Origin: Pseudomonas fluorescens | GTDB taxonomy: Bacteria > Pseudomonadota > Gammaproteobacteria > Pseudomonadales > Pseudomonadaceae | DNA length: 64,000 nt | Reading direction: 5' to 3' | Assembly: GCF_018614655.1 (NCBI RefSeq) | Contig: NZ_JAGGOG010000003.1 | Location: forward strand, 406,554-470,553 | Translations under genes and position numbers: made by a program | The notes under the pieces: model-generated | What the model was told of the DNA's origin: nothing | The model's input: the letters and a program-made list of their open reading frames with translations, nothing else | The model's database searches: none | In this document: piece after piece, positions 9,077 to 15,566 of the stretch | Layout: each line of letters begins with the position of its first letter | Position numbering within the stretch: the stretch's first letter is position 1

Positions 9077-10107
9077 TGCACGGAATTGTACCGGCGCTTC
9101 TGGTCGGCCATAAGCTCGGCAATGGCCACTTCGGTGAAGTTTTTCTTGGCGAAGATGGCGTGCACGGCCAGGTTGCCGTCAAAGTGTTAAGTCGAAAACC
9201 ACAGCATACCGACCCTGAGTGGCGGCAATATAAAACAGGCTTTCTCGCCGAGGCTCAGAATCTCTCAAAGGCTCGTCATCGGAACGTGGTTCAGGTCTAT
9301 CACATAGAAGAGCTGCCGGACGGCAACAGCATCCGTTTCTGTATGGCCTACTGCCCTGGCGGGTCACTTCAGAGCGTTTACGAGGTGAGGCCAATGCGGC
9401 TTCTCGAAGCACGCAAAGCCGGCACAGAGGTGTCCCTAGGCTTGGAAGCACTGCACGCGCGGGGAATGCTTCATCGGGATATCAAGCCTGGCAACATCCT
9501 TATTGACGCTGTAGGGGTAGCCCAACTTGGCGATTTCGGACTGGTTACCGATAATTTGATCCTAGGGTATGGCTCGCAGGCTGGTTATTTAGACCATATC
9601 GCTTATGAGGTTTGGCTTGGGAATGGCACCAGTGTAAAGACCGATATCTGGGCTCTTGGCATGACCCTTTACCGCCTTTTACATGGGCAAATCTGGTATG
9701 ACGACGCAATAGCTCCTAAGCACATAGTGCAAGATGGCGGATTCGTCGACACACTCCAATGGCTCCCGCACATACCAAAAGCGTGGCGCAGGGCGATCCG
9801 AAAAATGCTCAACGATGATCCGGCTTTACGCTATCAAACCGCCGGCCAGGTTCTAAATGCTTTATCGGGTCTGCCCACGCCTAACTGGGCTGCCACCGTC
9901 ACCCCTAGTTTGGTGAGGTGGGAGCAAATCTTAGGAACAAGACGGAAGATCGTTGAATGGACGCAACATTCGCCACGAAGTCATGAATGGAAATCCTGGA
10001 GTGAGCCGTTTGGGGTTACCGGGCGAAATAAATCGTTAGGCGGCTCGAATGGAAAAGTGGCGAAGCGCCAGCTAATAAAGCAACTTGAGGACTACTTTGA
10101 GATATAA
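9076..10107 (+). CDS. Serine/threonine protein kinase (Hanks type)
   Basis: 343-aa eukaryotic-like kinase with nearly all catalytic features: glycine loop GNGHFG (about residues 14-19), VAVK lysine (K36), HRDIKPGN (H133-N140) and DFG (D153-G155). The activation-segment APE is replaced by AYE, and the TDIWALG block is present. It should therefore be active. There is no transmembrane segment or PASTA-type sensor domain; after the kinase fold (about residue 265) comes a basic 75-residue tail with several Trp. It overlaps the upstream small gene by one base. In a defence-gene neighbourhood a signalling or abortive-infection role is plausible by analogy with kinase-based phage defence, but this is inference. 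Confidence 0.9.
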   Translation: MHGIVPALLVGHKLGNGHFGEVFLGEDGVHGQVAVKVLSRKPQHTDPEWRQYKTGFLAEAQNLSKARHRNVVQVYHIEELPDGNSIRFCMAYCPGGSLQSVYEVRPMRLLEARKAGTEVSLGLEALHARGMLHRDIKPGNILIDAVGVAQLGDFGLVTDNLILGYGSQAGYLDHIAYEVWLGNGTSVKTDIWALGMTLYRLLHGQIWYDDAIAPKHIVQDGGFVDTLQWLPHIPKAWRRAIRKMLNDDPALRYQTAGQVLNALSGLPTPNWAATVTPSLVRWEQILGTRRKIVEWTQHSPRSHEWKSWSEPFGVTGRNKSLGGSNGKVAKRQLIKQLEDYFEI

Positions 10108-10180
10108 GTCGAGCGGCTTAGGATTTCACTTGAACGATTTGTCTCGCACGTATACCCAGTCCTAAACCGATCAGGCAGGT

Positions 10181-10408
10181 TTAGGATCGGGCACGGCGAA
10201 GAGCGCGAGGTAGCAGGTAAAAATCGTTCTCTTCAGCTGGTTTGAGAGGCTTGAGGCCAAGGCGCTGTGCCGCTTCGGCACGCCTGGACTCCGAGCAGAA
10301 CGGACAGTAGGTGCTGCTAGCTACTACACCCTCGTCAGGTTGCCAATAACGCTGGCAGTGCCGACAGCGAGGAAGCGCTACTTTTAAGTTTGCTGACTTG
10401 GTGCTCAT
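10181..10408 (-). CDS. Small Cys-rich (zinc-ribbon-like) protein, probably SOS-regulated
   Basis: 75-aa protein with CRHCQRYW near the N-terminus and YCPFC about 20 residues later, a four-cysteine arrangement (CxxC...CxxC) expected to bind zinc. The tail ends LPRALRRARS. The frame is open up to 10603, but I prefer the ATG at 10408. It has a purine-rich GGACAGGG just upstream, and a LexA-type palindrome lies 65 bp further out, which would fall inside the coding region if the longer version were used. Function unknown; DNA or RNA binding is a guess. Confidence 0.6.
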   Translation of the reverse strand: MSTKSANLKVALPRCRHCQRYWQPDEGVVASSTYCPFCSESRRAEAAQRLGLKPLKPAEENDFYLLPRALRRARS

Positions 10409-10473
10409 ACCCTGTCCGTCCTCAGTCCTTTGACATTTCGTGTCGATACGCTTTTTGCAATTCCCTGCAAAAA

Positions 10474-10489
10474 CTGTGTATGCATACAG
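10474..10489 (-). promoter_or_regulatory. LexA (SOS) operator overlapping a promoter
   Basis: The sequence CTGT-N8-ACAG (CTGTGTATGCATACAG) is an exact match to the LexA half-site pattern, with a 12-bp perfect palindrome at its centre. On the minus strand it overlaps a possible extended -10 (TGC then AATACT) with TTGTGT about 16 bp upstream. LexA binding here would block transcription of the small Cys-rich gene starting at 10408. Confidence 0.65.
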
Positions 10490-10609
10490 TATTGCACAAG
10501 TCGCGTTGTACACAAGCGGTCTTCGATGAATGGGCTCGCCAAGGTGATGGGAACAGAAACGCCCTTGAATGTAGTCAAGAACAAAAGGATTAATACCCGA
10601 CATCAGGCC

Positions 10610-11014
10610 CTAATTATGTTTGCCTCTAGCAGCTCTGTGCTTTTCCAAATGCCGCATTTCATTTTGCCATTCGATAAGAAATTTATCCCAATCGCGTTCG
10701 TATGGCCCTTCCGGGACACGTGTTGATCCCACGCTGGCTCGCAGGAAACGCTCTCGCCATGGCTGCGGAATGCTTGACTCGCGAACAATGCGGCAACCTA
10801 TCGGGTGTGACTCAGTCAGTACGAAACGTAGAACCTCCTCAACGCTGAGAGGCTGTTCCATTGATGGAGTGTCAAACCGTTCTTGCTGCTCAATATCATC
10901 AAGAACCTCCAGCGCATCTAGCGCCCTGACATCCCCAGGAAGGATGTGGGCAAGCGTCCAAAGTGCTTTTCGCCTTTCGGTCTCACGATGCCGTAGCTCT
11001 GCATCAGAAATCAC
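10610..11014 (-). CDS. Hypothetical protein
   Basis: Unrecognised acidic, helical protein of about 134 aa with several Trp and Arg/Glu pairs; no known motif is visible. The frame opens at a GTG at 11023, but the first codons form the Shine-Dalgarno GGAGGTGAT itself. The better start is therefore the second GTG at 11014, correctly spaced behind it. The stop lies about 200 bp before the Cys-rich gene on the same strand. Function unknown. Confidence 0.6.
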   Translation of the reverse strand: MISDAELRHRETERRKALWTLAHILPGDVRALDALEVLDDIEQQERFDTPSMEQPLSVEEVLRFVLTESHPIGCRIVRESSIPQPWRERFLRASVGSTRVPEGPYERDWDKFLIEWQNEMRHLEKHRAARGKHN

Positions 11015-11234
11015 CGCAATCACCTCCAGCCTGCTTTGAACTCGTCGCTAAACGTTGATAAACCCTTGAGAGTAATCGCGCATCGAGCAGCGCCTGATGA
11101 GGAAACTCAGGGAGTGCTACGTCTCGAATGTCGTCAGCCTCAACATGTCTGAGTAGCTGGATCAGGTTCGTCGGCCTGTTTACCACATGGCTAGGGATAC
11201 TCTGAAAAAGCCCGCTCTTTACGGAATCGTAGAC
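11004..11234 (-). pseudogene. Possible remnant of a DnaQ-like 3'-5' exonuclease
   Basis: An open stretch of about 76 codons (stop to stop) contains FPHQALLDARLLSRVYQRL, which resembles the ExoIII motif (HxALxDAR) near the C-terminus of DEDD/DnaQ-family exonucleases. The catalytic DxE motif expected 100 or more residues upstream is absent because the frame closes at 11235. It overlaps the 5' end of the 10610-11014 gene. A decayed gene is more likely than a functional one; the similarity is short and judged by eye. Confidence 0.3.
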
Positions 11235-11284
11235 CTATAAGCCGCATGGTTCTGAATATGCATGAGTTTTACCGCCATGCAGAA

Positions 11285-11308
11285 TGCCAGAAGGCACACC
11301 TTCTGGCA
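11285..11308. repeat. Perfect 10-bp inverted repeat (hairpin) upstream of the retron
   Basis: TGCCAGAAGG, loop CACA, CCTTCTGGCA. It forms a 10-bp stem with a 4-nt loop. No T-run follows directly on either strand; a T-rich stretch starts 22 bp later on the plus strand. It may end upstream transcription or insulate the retron promoter; the role is unknown. Confidence 0.6.
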
Positions 11309-11361
11309 CTGAAGGTCAAATCAGTCCACTTTTTTGTTGCAATCGCTGAGTAGCACTGTGC

Positions 11362-11367
11362 TAGTAT
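11362..11367 (+). promoter_or_regulatory. Possible -10 box of the retron RNA promoter
   Basis: TAGTAT lies 5 bp before the first base of the retron a1 repeat, so transcription would start at or near the beginning of the msr. A -35-like TTGCAA at 11337-11342 is 19 bp away, longer than ideal. The call rests mainly on position. Confidence 0.4.
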
Positions 11368-11372
11368 TTGAC

Positions 11373-11510
11373 TAGGCTTATAGATAGATTTTTGGTCGTG
11401 TTTCGCGATCTGTGATACCTAATGTCGGAGTACATTGCTCCTACAATTTTGCAAGCTGTTTGGCGCTTCAGGGTTACTTGAAGTTTCGCATAAGAGTATC
11501 TATAAGCCTA
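11373..11510 (+). ncRNA. Retron msr-msd RNA
   Basis: About 138 nt bounded by a perfect 14-bp inverted repeat, TAGGCTTATAGATA at 11373-11386 and its exact complement at 11497-11510. These are the a1/a2 repeats that define retron RNAs. Directly inside a1 is a 7-bp stem with a UUU loop (11394-11410), as in msr regions. A smaller stem GGAG/CTCC follows near 11425. Towards a2 there is a long interrupted stem (GCG-CTTCA pairing with TGAAG-CGC, about 11463-11490) that fits the msd template. It ends 10 bp before the reverse transcriptase ATG, the standard retron layout. The branching guanosine cannot be assigned by eye. Confidence 0.85.
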
Positions 11511-11520
11511 CTTACCAAAT

Positions 11521-13287
11521 ATGATAAAACTAAAACTTTTACAAAGTGCTGCAACACTTCGCGACCTCTCTATTGCGCTTGGATTTCAACCAAAAGCTGT
11601 ATCATTCATACTATATAAATACTCAAAAGAAAGACTTTACACCAGCTTTACCATTCCAAAAAAGTCAGGTGCGCTTAGAGACATCCACGCACCATGTGCG
11701 GAATTGAAAAACCTTCAAAGCCGGGTTTCCGAGTATCTCCAAGACTGCATACAAGAAATAAACGAGTCTAAAAAAATTACTCAAACATTGTCTCATGGCT
11801 TTAAGCGCGGCTATTCAATAGTCACAAATGCTAGCACGCATAGAAAACGACGTCTTGTTCTTAATGTCGACCTGGAAGATTTTTTTGGAAGTATAAACTT
11901 TGGACGGGTACGAGGGTTTTTCATAACTAATAAAAACTTCTCATTGAATCCAAATGTCGCCACGGTACTGGCCCAAATAATATGTTTCGACAATAAACTT
12001 CCACAGGGCAGCCCCTGCTCACCGGTAATGTCTAACCTTATAGGTCATTTGCTGGACATTAAGCTTGCCCAAATGGCTACTTCCATGAAATGTACTTATT
12101 CGCGGTACGCGGATGACTTGACTTTTTCGACGAATAAGCAACAGTTCCCACTAGAGCTGGTGTCTCCTGGTGATAATCACCATGATTGGGTGGCTGGCGC
12201 GAAATTAGAACAGATCATCAGTAAATGCGGTTTCAAGGTCAATGCTCGTAAGACCCGATTGCAATATCAAGACTCACGCCAAGATGTAACTGGCTTAGTG
12301 GTCAACGAAAAAGTTAATGTACCTGCTCCGTATAGGCGGCAGGCTAGAGCGATGGCGCATAGATTATTTGAGCACGGCAGCTTCCAAGTCGAACGACTAT
12401 CGATAAAAGACAAAGGCCAGGTTACCTCTGAAAGAATAGAAGGAAGCGTAGATCAGCTCTCTGGGATGTTCAGCTATATCGCCATGGTTTCTCAACACAA
12501 CAAAGATCTTGTATTAAAAGCCGGCTTGAAAAACGCTCAGACAGAACTCTCATCAATTGAAAAAGTCCATAGAGACCTGATTTTCTACAAAAGCTTTTAT
12601 GCCAATCCCATGCCGACAATAATCTGCGAGGGGAAGACGGATAACGTATATTTAAGGTGTGCCATACGTAGTCTAGCCAAACAATACCCATTGCTTGCGA
12701 CTTTTGAGGATAAAAACAAGTTAAAGCTAAACGTGTCACTATTCAAATATTCAAGACTAAATTCAAGCCTGCTCGGCATTAGTGGTGGAACCTCTAATCT
12801 TAAGCCGTTCATTTCGGACTTCTCAAAAAACATAGCCAGGTATAAAAGTAGAAAGTCGCCTTTTCCTGTAATTATTTTGATTGACAATGATCGTGGCGCC
12901 AAAGAAATATACTCCACCATCAAAACAACAACAAAGACAGCTGACACGATTGATGGAAGTATACCGTATTACCATATTGCTCAAGGCCTCTACGTCGTCC
13001 CCACTCCAAAACTAAACGGAGCGTTGGAAAGCAAGATTGAGGATTTCTTCCCCTTGCAAACCTTAAAAGAAACTCTGGACGGGAAAAAGTTTAATGATAA
13101 AAACGAAGATTTGAAAGCCGATGAATATGGAAAGCATTTTTTTGCAGAGCATGTAATAAAGAAGAAACAAAACTCTATTGATTTTACAGGTTTCAAACCG
13201 CTGCTCGATATTATTTCTTCAATTATATCTCAGAGCGTAGCTTTACATATGAGTGCTGTTGTTCCGCCGGCGCCCCCTAAGGTTTGA
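11521..13287 (+). CDS. Retron reverse transcriptase fused to a C-terminal TOPRIM domain
   Basis: 588 aa. The RT part (1 to about 320) has LNVDLEDFF (about 112-120), LPQGSPCSP (about 160-168), the catalytic YADD (196-199) and the retron-typical VTGLVVN (about 256-262). The C-terminal part has EGKTD (E370) and LIDNDRG (D455, D457), the Glu and DxD motifs of TOPRIM nucleases. A single RT-TOPRIM protein with its own msr-msd resembles what I recall as retron type I-C; the subtype should be checked. The DNA is clearly richer in A+T than its surroundings, suggesting recent transfer. Retrons are toxin-antitoxin-like phage defences; here the TOPRIM domain is the likely effector (inference). Confidence 0.93.
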   Translation: MIKLKLLQSAATLRDLSIALGFQPKAVSFILYKYSKERLYTSFTIPKKSGALRDIHAPCAELKNLQSRVSEYLQDCIQEINESKKITQTLSHGFKRGYSIVTNASTHRKRRLVLNVDLEDFFGSINFGRVRGFFITNKNFSLNPNVATVLAQIICFDNKLPQGSPCSPVMSNLIGHLLDIKLAQMATSMKCTYSRYADDLTFSTNKQQFPLELVSPGDNHHDWVAGAKLEQIISKCGFKVNARKTRLQYQDSRQDVTGLVVNEKVNVPAPYRRQARAMAHRLFEHGSFQVERLSIKDKGQVTSERIEGSVDQLSGMFSYIAMVSQHNKDLVLKAGLKNAQTELSSIEKVHRDLIFYKSFYANPMPTIICEGKTDNVYLRCAIRSLAKQYPLLATFEDKNKLKLNVSLFKYSRLNSSLLGISGGTSNLKPFISDFSKNIARYKSRKSPFPVIILIDNDRGAKEIYSTIKTTTKTADTIDGSIPYYHIAQGLYVVPTPKLNGALESKIEDFFPLQTLKETLDGKKFNDKNEDLKADEYGKHFFAEHVIKKKQNSIDFTGFKPLLDIISSIISQSVALHMSAVVPPAPPKV

Positions 13288-13398
13288 TAGTGCTAGGGGT
13301 TAAGAACACCCTGTGAATAAATCTCCAGTTCGCTGTGGCATTTTTCCAAAGACCACCTAAGTAACCAGGATCCATTTCTCCATCAGACGCACAGGTCT

Positions 13399-13782
13399 CT
13401 ACTGCAGGACAGGAGGCGTGAAGATGTACCGGCCCTGTATAGCTCGCAGGAATGCCTTGAGACTGGCCCTCCCGTACCCCCGCTTGAAGGATGCCACGAC
13501 GTAACGCGAATTCATCGTGGTCAGCACCCAGAATCTTCCCTCTTTTCGTGCAATGCAGATTTCAGATGTCCGCACTAAATGTCCGTCTGCAAACCGCCCG
13601 TGTTCGTCGCGCTTCTTGTGGCCAAAAACCACACCGATTGCTGAACTGGAGGAGATGAACACATCGCTTAGATACGCGGTGATGGGCTCCTTGAATGATT
13701 GCGCGTCTGCTCGAGCGATGCGTTTGAGATGGAAATCCGTCAGCCGTTTACCGTGAAACTCGACGTTAATCGTGTTCAGCAT
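13399..13782 (-). CDS. Hypothetical protein
   Basis: 127-aa basic protein, unrecognised. A good AGGA lies 8 nt before the ATG. It starts MLNTINVEFHGKRLTDFHLK and contains an EICIARKEGRFWVLTTMNSRY block that looks like a small antiparallel beta domain. It is the last of three leftward small genes (14762 to 13399) that may be co-transcribed, although a gap of about 110 bp precedes it. No function is proposed. Confidence 0.6.
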   Translation of the reverse strand: MLNTINVEFHGKRLTDFHLKRIARADAQSFKEPITAYLSDVFISSSSAIGVVFGHKKRDEHGRFADGHLVRTSEICIARKEGRFWVLTTMNSRYVVASFKRGYGRASLKAFLRAIQGRYIFTPPVLQ

Positions 13783-13893
13783 TTTCTTTTTCCTAACGCG
13801 TATTTGCTCGGGTTTAACACATTTTCCGCACGTTAACAGTGCCTCTGTTGCCGTGGAAAAGTCGTGTTAGAGGCAGGTATGGCGAACGCAGAT

Positions 13894-14316
13894 TCAGTAA
13901 ATCTTGGAGATGTTTCTGAGAGTCTTCGCATCGAAAGTCTCATCATGAACATCCGTGTAGGTTTCCCCTCCCGCAACCTCTATAAGACACACACGAATAT
14001 CGAGCTTGTCGTAGCCCACCGACAGACCCTCGAGCTTTTCCATGCGCCAACCGCCAGATTTATTCATCCAGTCTGGTGTAACGACTTGAACATCGGTGAC
14101 CACAATGGTGGCGTCTTGCTGAGTCAAGATCTCGCTTAACATGTCGACGTCGCTGGGCATCATAACCAGCGGCAAAGCTCTGCCCTCCTCCCGATGTTCC
14201 AGGCAAACGTGGAACCAATGAAGCGCCAATAGCCTTTCGACCATGTGCCAGTTTGTGTACCCCTGCCCGAACAGCCCTGGAATACCCGCGAGCACGCTCT
14301 CGTGCGTTCTAAACAT
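13894..14316 (-). CDS. Hypothetical protein
   Basis: 140 aa, unrecognised. GGAG stands 9 nt before the ATG. Visible blocks are NWHMVERLLALHWFHVCLEH (amphipathic helix) and TIVVTDVQVVTPDWMNKSGG (beta hairpin). It starts 48 bp after the end of the preceding leftward gene, so the two are probably one transcript. Soluble, no signal peptide. Its combination of short helix, two beta strands and a terminal acidic stretch recalls the small proteins common in Pseudomonas islands, without a recognisable family. Confidence 0.6.
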   Translation of the reverse strand: MFRTHESVLAGIPGLFGQGYTNWHMVERLLALHWFHVCLEHREEGRALPLVMMPSDVDMLSEILTQQDATIVVTDVQVVTPDWMNKSGGWRMEKLEGLSVGYDKLDIRVCLIEVAGGETYTDVHDETFDAKTLRNISKIY

Positions 14317-14363
14317 TTTTTGAAGCTCCGTAGATCGCCCCTAACTCTTCAGGTTTCGAGCGA

Positions 14364-14762
14364 TCAAAAAATGGACATGATCGTTTTTAAGCTGGCGGTT
14401 TTTTCGTACCCGGCCCCCAGTAATACGTACACAGTGTTTCTTGTTTCAAAGAGGAAGCCGTCCTGGAAAGATATGGCCATGGTGCTGCGCACCCAATTTC
14501 CGAAATCAAAGCGGTCTTGGCTGTCGAGGATGACTTTGTGAGCAAACAGAACTAACGGCAGTTGAGCAGCTGCATGGATCTTTATCAGTTCTTCGCTTGT
14601 GATCTCAACGCGGAAGACTGTCCACTCTTCAACCAGGCAGTAAGCCTTTCTGGGGAAGCGAGATCGCACAAGGTGAATCAGCGCCTCTTGCGTTTCAACG
14701 GAGCCCTGCCGAGGGTCACCTGAGCCGTTGAGTAGCTCGCTGGCAGATGGAATTTCGGTCAC
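14364..14762 (-). CDS. Hypothetical protein, possibly DUF6957-like
   Basis: 132 aa with a GTG start preceded by GGGGA at good spacing. The pattern FPRKAYCLVEEW, then LPLVLFAHKVILDSQDRFD, then GFLFETRNTVYVLLGAGYE resembles a small protein family I recall as DUF6957, common in Pseudomonas accessory regions; the name is from memory. It is first in the leftward three-gene cluster. Function unknown. Confidence 0.62.
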   Translation of the reverse strand: MTEIPSASELLNGSGDPRQGSVETQEALIHLVRSRFPRKAYCLVEEWTVFRVEITSEELIKIHAAAQLPLVLFAHKVILDSQDRFDFGNWVRSTMAISFQDGFLFETRNTVYVLLGAGYEKTASLKTIMSIF

Positions 14763-14994
14763 TGCTTTTCCCCAACTGTTGGCAATATAAAAAAATTATC
14801 TAGAGTGAGGCGATCAATCCAAGCAGGAGCCTCGAGTAACGTGCCTACCCGGCCCTGCCGTGCCCCCCCCTGACGGGGTGAAAAAGGTCAATCTCGATAT
14901 GGCACACAAAGATCCTCCCATAGCGATAAATATATAGATTTGAATGGGATCAAGCAAACGCGGCATACCGTCCGATTTGTGGAGGACGGTTCAG

Positions 14995-15462
14995 ATGTCA
15001 CTACGAAGGGCGTATGCAGCAGTGCTGCAACTGGTTAGAGCGCGCCGTGGCTTATCACAGCACGACATAGCCGTGACAGTGACGCAATCTCATATCAGCC
15101 AACTCGAAGCACTCAAGACATCTGCGACCCTGGAAGTCAGTCAGGAGCTAGCTTCGGCGCTGAATCTGCATCCGATATCGTTTCTAACCTTGGTTCAAGC
15201 AGCACAAGACCAAAAGTCAGCGCGCGACATACTGGAAGAGGCCCTTCAGGAATTGGAGGCCATGGCTCTTTTGGATGAGCACCTCCCTCTAGCCCCCCAA
15301 AAATTGCGTCCGCCTCAGACCGAGGATGCCGCGAAAAAATGGGAGGCTGTACAGGCACTGAAGAGCAAAGGACATACACAGGCGGAAGCAGTGCGGATGC
15401 TGGGAATACCAAGATCGACTGTTGGAAGACATTGGTACAGGAAAAATGATGCTTCCCAGTGA
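14995..15462 (+). CDS. XRE-family transcriptional regulator with a second C-terminal HTH
   Basis: 155-aa DNA-binding protein. The N-terminal Cro/CI-type helix-turn-helix covers about residues 8-60 (VRARRGLSQHDIAVT, then SHISQLEALK). A C-terminal motif, KGHTQAEAVRMLGIPRSTVG, looks like a second HTH of the resolvase/invertase type. The frame is open from an ATG at 14944, but the ATG at 14995 has GGAGGA 8 nt upstream and is the better start. It faces the helicase gene convergently and could control the element's genes; the target is unknown. Confidence 0.8.
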   Translation: MSLRRAYAAVLQLVRARRGLSQHDIAVTVTQSHISQLEALKTSATLEVSQELASALNLHPISFLTLVQAAQDQKSARDILEEALQELEAMALLDEHLPLAPQKLRPPQTEDAAKKWEAVQALKSKGHTQAEAVRMLGIPRSTVGRHWYRKNDASQ

Positions 15463-15566
15463 GCCGCCAGCGCATGCCCTGGTTAGCTGATTGAGAAATT
15501 CTCTATGGCTCTCCAGCTGTGGCAGAGGCCCGGATAGCCGACCTTATTCGGAGAATACCTAAACGG

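Noticed and set aside
10161..10185. Inverted repeat CCTAAACC/GGTTTAGG after the kinase gene
   Set aside because: It could be a terminator, but has no T-run on either strand and overlaps the stop of the next gene; too weak to call.
10409..10603. N-terminal extension of the Cys-rich gene (start at 10603)
   Set aside because: It would put the LexA operator and the promoter inside the coding region, and the extra residues do not look conserved. It cannot be excluded, since its ATG lies 7 bp after the preceding stop.
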